From: Oscillospiraceae bacterium
GTDB lineage: Bacteria > Bacillota > Clostridia > Oscillospirales > Oscillospiraceae
Assembly (NCBI GenBank): GCA_016297855.1
Contig: JAEDFW010000027.1
Coordinates: 1 to 17,090 of the forward strand
DNA: 17,090 nt
Direction of reading: 5' to 3'
The notes under the pieces were generated by a model that made no database searches, was not told the DNA's origin, and was given only the letters and a program-made list of their open reading frames with translations. Shown here piece by piece: positions 7,061 through 14,870 of the stretch. Each line of letters starts with the position of its first letter. Position 1 is the first letter of the stretch. Made by a program: the position numbers and the translations under genes.

Positions 7061-7093
7061 GGACACGCACGAGTTTGTGCGTGTCCATTTTTT
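7058..7093 (+). terminator. Intrinsic terminator of valS
   Basis: A perfect 12-13-bp stem (7058-7070 with 7077-7089) with loop GAGTTT ends in a run of six T residues (7088-7093). The -10 hexamer of the next promoter overlaps its first bases. Transcripts reading through from valS carry the whole stem and stop; transcripts starting near 7067 lack most of the left arm and should escape. Confidence 0.9.
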
Positions 7094-7112
7094 ATGTCTG
7101 GAGCTGATACAT

Positions 7113-7436
7113 ATGAATCTGACAAGCTTTTTGCAGGATAAAAAGCTCACCATCGCGCTGAAGGGAGAGATCGACCATCATAGCGCAAAAGATACCATGC
7201 GCGTAGTGGGAAACAAGATTGACCTATACCTGCCGGTGCTGTGCGTTCTTGATTTTAAGGACGTGACGTTTATGGACTCCAGCGGCATTGCCATTGTGAT
7301 CAGCACCCTTCGCCGTATGCGGGAAATCAGCGGGAAGGTGCGTCTGCGCTGTGTGCCGCCGCAGGCAATGAAGGTATTTCTGGCCTCCGGCATTGAACGG
7401 CTGGTGGAGATTGAGGAAGGAGCAACAAGCGTATGA
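7113..7436 (+). CDS. spoIIAA: Anti-sigma-F factor antagonist SpoIIAA
   Basis: A 107-residue STAS-domain protein. In its unphosphorylated form it binds SpoIIAB and releases sigma-F in the forespore. The phosphorylation site is in FMDSSG: Ser57 lines up with Ser58 of Bacillus subtilis. GEIDHHSA (18-25) is the usual early STAS motif. Length and the order AA-AB-sigF match the spoIIA operon. I chose ATG 7113, 9 bases after GGAG (7100-7103). An upstream in-frame ATG at 7059 is inside the valS terminator and overlaps the -10 box, so it cannot be the start of the spoIIA transcript. The stop overlaps spoIIAB by 4 bases (ATGA). Confidence 0.95.
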   Translation: MNLTSFLQDKKLTIALKGEIDHHSAKDTMRVVGNKIDLYLPVLCVLDFKDVTFMDSSGIAIVISTLRRMREISGKVRLRCVPPQAMKVFLASGIERLVEIEEGATSV

Positions 7437-7873
7437 AACTGGAAAACTATATGACGTTGGAATTTCCAAGCAAATCGGCAAATGAGAGCTTTGCGCGCGC
7501 AGCGGTAGCGTGTTTTGCAGCGCAGCTGGATCCGAATCTGGAGGAGCTCAACGACATCAAGACCGCCGTTTCTGAGGCCGTGACCAATTGCATTGTCCAC
7601 GCCTACAAGCAATCGATCGGCACGGTGCAGCTCAAGTGCCGCATTTTGCCCGGCGGAATTCTGGATATCGTGGTCAAGGACCGCGGCTGCGGTATCGAGG
7701 ATGTGGCACAGGCGAGAAAACCAATGTTCTCAACCGGAGGCGCCGAACGCAGCGGCATGGGTTTTACCATCATGGAAAGCTTTATGACCGAGCTGAAGGT
7801 AACATCCTCGCCCGGCAAGGGGACAACCGTACATATGAAGCGGAAAATCGTGCAGCGGGGCGGTAACGCTTGA
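7433..7873 (+). CDS. spoIIAB: Anti-sigma-F factor and serine kinase SpoIIAB
   Basis: This 146-residue GHKL-family kinase holds sigma-F inactive and phosphorylates SpoIIAA. The N box is EAVTNCIVHAY, with Glu48 and Asn52 as the catalytic and Mg-binding residues. The G1 box is DRGCGI (83-88). The ATP lid and G2 region is ERSGMGFTIM (about 104-113). The length equals that of B. subtilis SpoIIAB. The start codon overlaps the stop of spoIIAA as ATGA. Its ribosome site, GAGGAAGGAG, lies within the end of spoIIAA, so the partner proteins are likely made in step. The 3' end overlaps the sigF start by 4 bases. Confidence 0.96.
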   Translation: MKLENYMTLEFPSKSANESFARAAVACFAAQLDPNLEELNDIKTAVSEAVTNCIVHAYKQSIGTVQLKCRILPGGILDIVVKDRGCGIEDVAQARKPMFSTGGAERSGMGFTIMESFMTELKVTSSPGKGTTVHMKRKIVQRGGNA

Positions 7874-8574
7874 CGCAGAATATGGATGAACTGATCACCC
7901 GCGCGCAATCCGGCGACCGCGCGGCATCTGAACAACTGGTGACGGAAAATTCCGGGCTCATCTGGTCAATCGCACGGCGATATTTTGGCCGAGGCGCCGA
8001 GCCGGATGATCTGTACCAGCTTGGCTGCGTAGGCTTTTTAAAAGCCATCGCAGGATTTGACACGTCCTACGGCACGCAGTTTTCCACCTATGCAGTGCCG
8101 AAAATCGCGGGCGAGATCCGGCGCTTCCTGCGTGACGACGGCGCGGTCAAGGTCAGCCGCAGCATCAAAGAACGCGCCGTAGCCATCAAGCAGACGCGTG
8201 ACCGCCTGACAGGCGAACTTGGAAGAGAACCGAGCATTTCAGAGCTTTCAGAGGTACTTGATCTCTCGCCTGAAGAGATCGCGAGCGCCGAGACAGCAAC
8301 ATCCTGTGCCGAATCCATCCAGCGAGAATCGGGCGACGAGGGCTTTACGTTGGAGGATGTGCTTGCAACGACCGGCGAGGAAGAACGCATCTTGGAGCGG
8401 CTGGCGCTTAAGGAGGCACTCTCAAAGCTGACCGAGCGCGAGAGGCTTGTCATTGACCTGCGGTATTTTCACGGTTTGACACAGCAGCGCGTAGCGGCTG
8501 TCATCGGCGTGTCTCAGGTGCAGGTGAGCCGTATCGAGAAAAAAGCGCTCCTGACACTCAAAAACTATCTGTAG
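7870..8574 (+). CDS. sigF: Forespore sigma factor sigma-F
   Basis: The first compartment-specific sporulation sigma factor, held by SpoIIAB until the septum forms. Of 234 residues, region 2 is clear (DDLYQLGCVGFLKAIAGFD, about 46-64; FSTYAVPKIAGEIRRFLRD, 71-89), then VKVSRSIKE. Region 3 follows (GREPSISELSEVL) and region 4 ends with a helix-turn-helix (LTQQRVAAVIGVSQVQVSRIEKK broken here only for reading: LTQQRVAAVIG, then VSQVQVSRIEKK, about 200-225). Position after spoIIAB separates it from sigma-G. The start is probably TTG 7870, overlapping the spoIIAB stop as TTGA, 6 bases after GGGGCGG. ATG 7882 in the same frame lies too far (18 bases) from that site but cannot be excluded. No terminator is obvious after the stop. 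Confidence 0.94.
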   Translation: MTQNMDELITRAQSGDRAASEQLVTENSGLIWSIARRYFGRGAEPDDLYQLGCVGFLKAIAGFDTSYGTQFSTYAVPKIAGEIRRFLRDDGAVKVSRSIKERAVAIKQTRDRLTGELGREPSISELSEVLDLSPEEIASAETATSCAESIQRESGDEGFTLEDVLATTGEEERILERLALKEALSKLTERERLVIDLRYFHGLTQQRVAAVIGVSQVQVSRIEKKALLTLKNYL

Positions 8575-8581
8575 AAACGTG

Positions 8582-8610
8582 TCGACAAATCGGAAGAAAT
8601 GTACTAAAAT
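8582..8610 (+). promoter_or_regulatory. Sigma-A-type promoter for the helicase gene
   Basis: TCGACA (8582-8587), a 17-base spacer and TAAAAT (8605-8610) match the consensus at 5 of 6 positions each. The start would be near 8617, 24 bases before ATG 8641. The -35 lies in the palindrome TGTCGACA (8580-8587), which is one base off a Spo0A box on each strand. Confidence 0.65.
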
Positions 8611-8640
8611 ATCAGTATCTGACTTCTGACAGGAGACGCT

Positions 8641-11079
8641 ATGACACATGATCTTGAGCAGCGCTTTCTTGCCGTGCGGCGCGCGGTGATTGCCGCTGAA
8701 TTTTCTATGCTGAATCCCATGCAACAAAAGGCTGTGCTGACCACGCAGGGGCCCCTGCTGCTGCTCGCCGGCGCAGGCAGCGGAAAAACCACGGTGCTCA
8801 TTCACCGCATCGCCAACCTTATTGCGTTCGGCGAGGCGTCGGATTCCTATGAGATCCCCGACTATATCACGGACGAAGATGTTTTCTTTCTGGAAGATTA
8901 CTTGAAATCGCCGGATTCTGCGCGGAAAAACAGGGCGCACGCGCTATGTACGCTGCGTCCTGCTGCACCGTGGAGCATTATCGCCATCACGTTTACGAAC
9001 AAAGCAGCCAACGAGCTGAAAGACCGCCTTGCACGCAGGCTTGGCCCCGAGGCCATGGACGTGTGGGCGATGACGTTCCACTCGGCCTGCTGCCGTATTC
9101 TGCGGCGCGATATAGAAAGACTCAATCAGGGGTACAGCGGCAGCTTTACCATCTACGATACTTCCGATTCTGAGCGCGTCATCAAAGACGTGCTGCGCGA
9201 TATGAGTCTCGATGAGAAGGTCTTTGCGCCGCGCATGGTGCTGAGCATCATCTCACGCGCGAAGGATAAGCGCCAGTCGCCGGCTGAGTTTGAGACTGCC
9301 GCCGCTTTCTCCGGCGATTACCGCATGGAGCGCATTGCGCAGGTCTATGCCGAATACCAGACGCGCCTGCGCGAGGCGAACGCGCTGGATTTTGATGATA
9401 TCATTTTGAAAACGGTAGAGCTACTGGAATCGAACGACGACGTGCGCGCGTTCTACCAGAGAAAATTCCGCTATGTACTCATTGACGAGTATCAGGACAC
9501 CAACCTGCTGCAATATCAGCTGTCATCCCTGCTTGCCGGCGGATATGAGAATATCTGCGTCGTTGGCGATGACGACCAGAGCATCTATAAATTCCGCGGC
9601 GCTACGATCGAGAATATTCTCAGCTTTGAAACGCAGTACCGCGGCGCGCAGGTCATCCGGCTGGAGCAGAATTACCGTTCGACGCAGTCGATCTTGAACG
9701 CGGCCAACGCCGTCATCTCCAATAATAAGGGTCGAAAGGGCAAAAAGCTCTGGACCGAGAATGCTGCAGGCGAGCATATTCATATCTATGAAGCCATGAA
9801 CGAAACTGACGAGGCGAATTATGTCGCCACGCAGATTTTTTCAATCGGCAAGGGTCGAAATTTCAGAGATTTTGCCATTCTTTATCGGACAAACGCGCAG
9901 TCAAACGCATTGGAATATTCATTCAAGCGTAACGGCGTTCCGTACCGTATCATCGGTGGAACAAGGTTCTTTGACCGGGCAGAGGTCAAGGACATGCTGG
10001 CATATCTGTGCCTGATCAATAATCGCGCTGACGATTTGCGTTTGCGCCGGATTATTAACAATCCTCCGCGCGGCATCGGAGCGAAAACGCTGGAAATGGC
10101 CGAACGGCAGGCACAGGCTGCAAGGCTTCCGCTCTACAGTGTGATCTCTGACCCGTACAGCTTTGCATGTCTGGAAAAAGCGGCAAACAAGCTCATGGCT
10201 TTCACGGTCATGATCGAGGACTGTGCGGCACTTCTGGAAACGCTCAGTTTGCCGGACTTTTATGAGGAGGTGCTCATCCGCACGGGCTATATCTCCATGC
10301 TGGAAGAAAAGAACGACGTGGAATCACGCACGCGCGCGGAAAACGTGCGCGAACTCAAGTCCAGCATTCTCAGCTACATGGAGCATACAGATACGCCATC
10401 GCTCTCCGGGTTTCTCGAAGAGATCGCGCTCTATACCGATATCGAGCAATATGACGCGGAAGCCGACGCTGTGGTCATGATGACCATGCACAGCGCAAAG
10501 GGCCTTGAATTTCCGCATGTATTTCTCGTGGGATTGGAAGAGGGTCTCTTTCCCGGCAACCGCGCCATCGGAGAACCGGAAGAGATGGAAGAAGAGAGGC
10601 GCCTTTGCTACGTTGCGATTACGCGCGCGAAGCAGACGTTGCATATTTCATATGCGCGTCAGCGCATGCTATATGGACGCACAACCACCAATCTGCCATC
10701 GCGCTTCATTGATGAGCTGCCCGAAAGCTGCACAGTAAAAACAGACGTCACGCGGCCGGAACGGCGCGAATATGACAGCTATGGGAGCTATGACCGCAGC
10801 GCGTATCGCGTTTCCATCTACGGCGATTATGAAGCGCCGCCGGCACGCAGGCCGTCTGTCAGCGCGAGAAAGGACGATTCTGTATTGCTACGCAGCCAGA
10901 AAACGCCGGCCGTGACGTTTACCAAAGGGGATATGGTGCAGCACAAAGCGTTCGGAAGAGGACTGGTGCTGACCGTCGTACCGATGGGCGGCGACGCGCT
11001 GATTGAGGTTGCTTTTGACGGTGTCGGAACCAAGCGCCTTATGGCCAATACAGCCAGCGCGCATATGCAGAAACTCTAG
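8641..11079 (+). CDS. pcrA: UvrD/PcrA-type superfamily 1 DNA helicase
   Basis: An ATP-driven 3'-5' DNA helicase for repair and removal of stalled complexes. The 812 residues carry all SF1A motifs in order: Q motif LNPMQQKAV (24-32), Walker A GAGSGKT (44-50), Ia ITFTNKAANEL (116-126), II LIDEYQDTN, III GDDDQSIYKFRGA, IV LEQNYRSTQSI, V MTMHSAKGLEFPHV, VI RRLCYVAITRAKQ. The end (KGDMVQHKAFGRGLV) matches the Tudor-like RNA-polymerase-contacting tail of PcrA. A stretch of about 45 residues (66-110) is inserted between motifs I and Ia. The pcrA-ligA order of B. subtilis is kept except that yunB intervenes, supporting PcrA over Rep. AGGAGA stands 5 bases before ATG. Confidence 0.94.
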   Translation: MTHDLEQRFLAVRRAVIAAEFSMLNPMQQKAVLTTQGPLLLLAGAGSGKTTVLIHRIANLIAFGEASDSYEIPDYITDEDVFFLEDYLKSPDSARKNRAHALCTLRPAAPWSIIAITFTNKAANELKDRLARRLGPEAMDVWAMTFHSACCRILRRDIERLNQGYSGSFTIYDTSDSERVIKDVLRDMSLDEKVFAPRMVLSIISRAKDKRQSPAEFETAAAFSGDYRMERIAQVYAEYQTRLREANALDFDDIILKTVELLESNDDVRAFYQRKFRYVLIDEYQDTNLLQYQLSSLLAGGYENICVVGDDDQSIYKFRGATIENILSFETQYRGAQVIRLEQNYRSTQSILNAANAVISNNKGRKGKKLWTENAAGEHIHIYEAMNETDEANYVATQIFSIGKGRNFRDFAILYRTNAQSNALEYSFKRNGVPYRIIGGTRFFDRAEVKDMLAYLCLINNRADDLRLRRIINNPPRGIGAKTLEMAERQAQAARLPLYSVISDPYSFACLEKAANKLMAFTVMIEDCAALLETLSLPDFYEEVLIRTGYISMLEEKNDVESRTRAENVRELKSSILSYMEHTDTPSLSGFLEEIALYTDIEQYDAEADAVVMMTMHSAKGLEFPHVFLVGLEEGLFPGNRAIGEPEEMEEERRLCYVAITRAKQTLHISYARQRMLYGRTTTNLPSRFIDELPESCTVKTDVTRPERREYDSYGSYDRSAYRVSIYGDYEAPPARRPSVSARKDDSVLLRSQKTPAVTFTKGDMVQHKAFGRGLVLTVVPMGGDALIEVAFDGVGTKRLMANTASAHMQKL

Positions 11080-11089
11080 CGCATATTCT
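11061..11089 (+). promoter_or_regulatory. Candidate sigma-E promoter for yunB
   Basis: GCATATG (11061-11067) resembles the sigma-E -35 (KMATATT), and CATATTCT (11082-11089) resembles the -10 (CATACANT), with a 14-base spacer as usual for sigma-E. The start would be near 11096, 35 bases before yunB. It overlaps the end of the helicase gene. B. subtilis yunB belongs to the sigma-E regulon, which makes the match plausible but not proven. Confidence 0.45.
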
Positions 11090-11096
11090 CTCTTCT

Positions 11097-11117
11097 GCCG
11101 GCATAGGCTTTGCCGGT
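11097..11117 (+). other. Small hairpin just upstream of the yunB ribosome site
   Basis: CCGGCA (11098-11103) pairs with TGCCGG (11111-11116) around a 7-base loop, plus an outer G-T pair. No T tract follows, so it is not a terminator for pcrA. It would sit at the very 5' end of a transcript from the candidate sigma-E promoter and next to GGGAGGTG. Confidence 0.35.
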
Positions 11118-11130
11118 GGGAGGTGTGCGC

Positions 11131-11817
11131 ATGAACCGGAAAAAACGCCGCAGGCGCAGACTGCTTGTGCTTGGCCTTGTACTGTTTGTGCTGGCTCTGG
11201 TGCTGTTGGTGCAGCTGCGTATCTCGCCGTATGTGCACGAAGTCGCAGAAAATCAGGTCGTGAACGCGGCATCGAACGCACTTGCTGACGCTGTCTCCGA
11301 GCAGTTACGTTCGGGAAAAGCGGATTACAGCAGCATCGTCATGCTGGAAAAGGACGTAAGCGGCAACATTACTGCAATTAAAACCAACATGGGCGAGGTT
11401 GCGCGGCTGAAGGCAGAGATCCTGGATATTCTGGGCGGTCTGGCGCCGGAGATTCAGACGCTGGAACTGGGAATCCCCGTTGGAAATCTGATTTTGCCAG
11501 ATTTTTTTGCCGGTAAGGGCTTTCGTCTGCCGGTGCGCGTCGTTTCGCTTTCCACGTCCGGCACAGACCTGTTCACAGAGTTTTCAAGCGCCGGCATCAA
11601 TCAGACGCAGCAGCGCATTACGCTGCGCGTCAGCATGACGGTATCGCTCCTCACGCCCTTCGGCTCACAGAGCGCAGACGTGAGCACCGACGTGGTCGTG
11701 GCGGAAACTGTCATCGTCGGCCAGGTACCGGAGAGCTTTTTTCAGATTGGTGCGACTGATTTTACGCAGGAAAGGCAGGAAATCCCATGGATACAAGAGA
11801 CGCAAAATTGGAAATAG
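11131..11817 (+). CDS. yunB: Sporulation protein YunB
   Basis: A 228-residue membrane-anchored protein of the YunB family, which is made in the mother cell during sporulation in Bacillus; its molecular role is unclear. A basic N-terminus (RKKRRRRR) precedes one membrane segment (LLVLGLVLFVLALVLLVQL, about 10-28). The rest is outside or in the intermembrane space, with the family core ISPYVHEVAENQVVNAASNA and a later stretch around PVGNLILPDFFAGKG. I chose ATG 11131, 5 bases after GGGAGGTG, over the TTG at 11110. It overlaps ligA by 31 bases, so the last ten codons double as the start of ligA. It lies between pcrA and ligA, a repair pair, and may have its own sigma-E promoter. Confidence 0.88.
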   Translation: MNRKKRRRRRLLVLGLVLFVLALVLLVQLRISPYVHEVAENQVVNAASNALADAVSEQLRSGKADYSSIVMLEKDVSGNITAIKTNMGEVARLKAEILDILGGLAPEIQTLELGIPVGNLILPDFFAGKGFRLPVRVVSLSTSGTDLFTEFSSAGINQTQQRITLRVSMTVSLLTPFGSQSADVSTDVVVAETVIVGQVPESFFQIGATDFTQERQEIPWIQETQNWK

Positions 11818-13769
11818 AGCGCCTGACCAGACAGCTGGAATATCATAATCACCAGTATTACGTTCTGGATGACCCGAAAATTTCGGACTACGATTATGAC
11901 CATATGCTGCGAGAACTGGAGGAACTGGAGCGGCAATATCCCCAATATGCTTCTCCGATCAGCCCAACGCGCCGCGTTGGCGGTCAGGCGCTGAGCCAGT
12001 TCGTTAAAGTCCGTCACGCAGTACCGTTGGAGAGCCTGCAGGACGTCTTTTCCTATGATGAGCTGCGCGAATTTGATGCGCACCTGCGTGAGCAAGAGCC
12101 GGATGCTGAGTATACCGTCGAGCCGAAGGTCGACGGACTTTCCGTTGCGCTGGAATACGTGGACGGACAATTCGTCCGCGGTGCAACGCGCGGAGATGGC
12201 CTTGTGGGCGAGGACGTGACGGAAAACCTCAAGACTATCCGCTCCATCCCCATGACGCTGGAGCACGCGCCTGCGCGGCTCATTGTGCGCGGCGAGGTGT
12301 TCATGCCCCGGGCGAGCTTTGAAGCGCTCAATCAACAGCAGGAAGCAGCCGGCAAGCCGATGTTTGCCAATCCGCGCAACGCTGCAGCTGGCTCGCTGCG
12401 TCAACTTGACCCGACGATTGCAGCGCAGCGGCGGCTGGATATTCTGATTTTCAATCTTCAGTTGGCTGACGGCGTGCAGTTTCAGACGCACGCCGAGACA
12501 CTGGATTATCTGCGCGAACGGAAATTCAAGGTCATTCCATATACGATCTGCCGTGAATTTGATGCGGTGCAGACGCAGATTGCGCGCCTCGGTGAGACGC
12601 GCTATGAACTGAGCTACGATATTGACGGTGCGGTGGTGAAGCTCAATTCTCTATCCGGCCGTGCGCGCATGGGCAGTACCGCAAAGTTTCCACGTTGGGC
12701 GGCGGCATTTAAATATCCGCCCGAAGTCAAAACGACCGTGCTGCAGGATATCGTTGTGCAGGTGGGACGAACGGGCGTTCTGACGCCGCGCGCGGTCGTT
12801 GCACCGGTGCATCTGGCCGGAACCACGGTGACGAGTGCGACGCTGCACAATCAGGATTTCATTACGGAAAAGGATATTCGTATCGGCGACACAGTGAAGA
12901 TCCGTAAAGCTGGGGAGATCATCCCCGAAATTCTGGAAGTGGAGAAGGACAAGCGCCCGGCAGAAGCTGTGCCGTATTTGCTCCCGTCCCGCTGCCCGGT
13001 CTGTGGCGCGCCTGTTGTGCGTGACGACGACGGTGTTGCGATGCGCTGCTCTGGCGCGGAGTGCCCGGCGCAGCTGTCAAGAAATCTGGCGCACTTTGTC
13101 TCGCGCGAGGCGATGAACATTGACGGTCTTGGCAGCGCCATTATTGACCAGCTGATTGAGAAAAAGCTGATCTCGACGCCAGCAGATCTGTATACGCTGG
13201 ATTATGAAGCGTTTGCCGCGCTCGAGGGGCAGGGAAAGAAATCGGCGGAAAATCTGCGCCGGTCGATCGAAGCCAGCAAGGAAAACGATTTGAGCAGGCT
13301 GCTGTGTGCATTTGGCATCCGGCAGGTCGGTGTGAAAGCGGCCAAGGTGCTTGCCGCTGTGTTTGGCTCACTGGACGCGCTGATGCAGGCGGACATGGAT
13401 GCGCTGACGGCTGTACCAGACGTTGGACAGACGACGGCGGAGAATATCATACAGTGGTTTGCAAGCGAGCAGTCGCGTGATCTTGTGCAGCGGCTGCGCG
13501 CGGCAGGCGTGAATTTTGAAAGTCACAGTACCGTGACTGATACGCGTTTTGCCGGAAAAACGTTTGTACTGACGGGCGCGCTGAGCCTGTTTACGCGCGA
13601 CGAGGCAACCGCAAAAATTGAAGCCTTCGGCGGTAAGGTCGCATCCTCAGTCTCGAAAAAGACCAGCTGTGTCGTTGCCGGTGAAAACGCGGGCAGCAAG
13701 CTGAAAAAAGCGAATGAGCTTGGTGTACGCGTACTGTCCGAACAGGAATTTCTGGAGATGCTGCAATGA
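11787..13769 (+). CDS. ligA: NAD-dependent DNA ligase LigA
   Basis: Seals nicks in duplex DNA during replication and repair, using NAD. The 660 residues have the full set of domains: Ia (HNHQYYVLDDPKISDYDYD, 20-38), adenylation with nucleophile Lys114 in KVDG, the RGE and nucleotide-binding motifs (about 172-230), OB fold (VGRTGVLTPRAVVAP), a Cys4 zinc finger (CPVC about 403 to CSGAEC about 424), helix-hairpin-helix repeats, and a C-terminal BRCT domain (KTFVLTGALSLFTRDEA). ATG 11787 has an AGGCAGGA site upstream and starts inside yunB, in another frame. The stop overlaps the next gene by 4 bases (ATGA). Confidence 0.97.
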   Translation: MDTRDAKLEIERLTRQLEYHNHQYYVLDDPKISDYDYDHMLRELEELERQYPQYASPISPTRRVGGQALSQFVKVRHAVPLESLQDVFSYDELREFDAHLREQEPDAEYTVEPKVDGLSVALEYVDGQFVRGATRGDGLVGEDVTENLKTIRSIPMTLEHAPARLIVRGEVFMPRASFEALNQQQEAAGKPMFANPRNAAAGSLRQLDPTIAAQRRLDILIFNLQLADGVQFQTHAETLDYLRERKFKVIPYTICREFDAVQTQIARLGETRYELSYDIDGAVVKLNSLSGRARMGSTAKFPRWAAAFKYPPEVKTTVLQDIVVQVGRTGVLTPRAVVAPVHLAGTTVTSATLHNQDFITEKDIRIGDTVKIRKAGEIIPEILEVEKDKRPAEAVPYLLPSRCPVCGAPVVRDDDGVAMRCSGAECPAQLSRNLAHFVSREAMNIDGLGSAIIDQLIEKKLISTPADLYTLDYEAFAALEGQGKKSAENLRRSIEASKENDLSRLLCAFGIRQVGVKAAKVLAAVFGSLDALMQADMDALTAVPDVGQTTAENIIQWFASEQSRDLVQRLRAAGVNFESHSTVTDTRFAGKTFVLTGALSLFTRDEATAKIEAFGGKVASSVSKKTSCVVAGENAGSKLKKANELGVRVLSEQEFLEMLQ

Positions 13770-14467
13770 AGATCACGCTGGTTTGCAACTGCGGGCTGCT
13801 GCTGGAATGTGGAGTGCACAAGCTGCTTATCGATGCGCCGAACGGACCGTTGCCGCCGTATTATGAGTTCCCGGAAGCAGAGTTTCAGAAGCTGATTGCC
13901 GCGCAGCCGCCCTATGACGGCTCGCTGGCGTTTGCGTTTACACACACGCATTCCGACCACTTCTGCCGCGATAAGCTGCGCCGTGTGCTGGGGGCCCGGC
14001 CGCAAACAAAAGTATTTCTTCCGGACGAGGCTGCGCCGGACGCAGGGGCCGTGCAACTGGGCGGCTTTACCATTGAATTTTACCGTTTTTTGCATATGCC
14101 GGTACCGAAAAATCTGGCGGTCGATCATTTCGTGCTTCTGGTGCGATACGGTGGCGAAACAGTCTATATCACTGCGGATGCGCAGACCGACGCTGACTTG
14201 CATCGGGCGATTCTGGCTGGGCGACGCTGTGACGCAGCGTTCTGGAACGGACTGTATCTGTCCTACGAGCAAACACGCGAGCTGCTGCATGAGGCCGCGA
14301 ACCAGAATTACATCTACCATGTACCGATTGATCCGCGCGATGTCAGCGGCATCCGGCGAAAGTGTGAGCGGAATATGATGCGCCATTCGTCAGAGCTTTC
14401 CAGCGTCACGGTGCTCAGCCGGTATCCTGCCGAGCTTTGGACAGATGAGAAAGGAAAATGCAGATGA
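13766..14467 (+). CDS. Metallo-beta-lactamase-fold hydrolase
   Basis: A 233-residue cytoplasmic protein. The metal-binding signature HTHSDH (60-65) gives the two-metal ligands His60, His62, Asp64 and His65. The N-terminal beta strand LLIDAPNGP and the later YITADAQTD, whose aspartate may bridge the metals, fit the fold. The last expected histidine could be in YHVPID near 190. The substrate cannot be told; it lacks the extra domains of RNase J, glyoxalase II-type lids or persulfide dioxygenases that I can recognise. It overlaps ligA by ATGA and the following lipoprotein gene by ATGA, so it belongs to the same transcript. Confidence 0.85.
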   Translation: MKITLVCNCGLLLECGVHKLLIDAPNGPLPPYYEFPEAEFQKLIAAQPPYDGSLAFAFTHTHSDHFCRDKLRRVLGARPQTKVFLPDEAAPDAGAVQLGGFTIEFYRFLHMPVPKNLAVDHFVLLVRYGGETVYITADAQTDADLHRAILAGRRCDAAFWNGLYLSYEQTRELLHEAANQNYIYHVPIDPRDVSGIRRKCERNMMRHSSELSSVTVLSRYPAELWTDEKGKCR

Positions 14468-14856
14468 AAAAGCGACTGTTATTCATCGCCGCGATTTCTT
14501 CGTTATTGCTGTCGGGATGCACTGCACCGCAGGCTTCGCAGCCCGCCGAATACAGGCAGATCAGCACCAGTGAGGCAAAACGCCTGATGGACGAGCATCC
14601 GGAAGCGGTGATTCTGGATGTGCGTGAATCCGATGAATTCGACGCCGGACACATTCCGGGCGCAAAGCTTCTGCCGGTCGGCTCCGTCAATGAGGACACG
14701 GCAGCTGCCGTGATCCCGAAAAAGGACAGCCTTGTGCTTGTCTATTGCCGCAGCGGACGACGAAGCAAACTCGCTGCGGAAGCGCTTGCAGGACTTGGTT
14801 ACAGCAAGGTGATGGAGTTCGGTGGAATCATTGACTGGCCGTACGACATCGAGTAA
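14464..14856 (+). CDS. Rhodanese-domain lipoprotein
   Basis: A 130-residue exported lipoprotein with one rhodanese domain. MKKRLLFIAAISSLLLSGC is a lipoprotein signal with lipobox LSGC and lipidated Cys19. Residues 30-130 are a rhodanese fold: LDVRESDEFDAGHIPGA (51-67) and active-site loop CRSGRRS (95-101) with Cys95 able to carry a persulfide. It should sit on the outer face of the membrane. The natural sulfur donor and acceptor are unknown. ATG 14464 is 8 bases after AAAGGA and makes an ATGA overlap; ATG 14458 is only 2 bases away from that site. Confidence 0.9.
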   Translation: MKKRLLFIAAISSLLLSGCTAPQASQPAEYRQISTSEAKRLMDEHPEAVILDVRESDEFDAGHIPGAKLLPVGSVNEDTAAAVIPKKDSLVLVYCRSGRRSKLAAEALAGLGYSKVMEFGGIIDWPYDIE

Positions 14857-14870
14857 AGTGCTGCATTGCA

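Noticed and set aside
7059..7112. Extended spoIIAA N-terminus from ATG 7059
   Set aside because: The codon overlaps the TATAAT box and the terminator stem, upstream of the predicted transcript start.
13523..14386. 287-codon antisense frame across ligA and the hydrolase gene
   Set aside because: It spans the BRCT domain and the HTHSDH motif of genuine + strand genes and has no features of its own.
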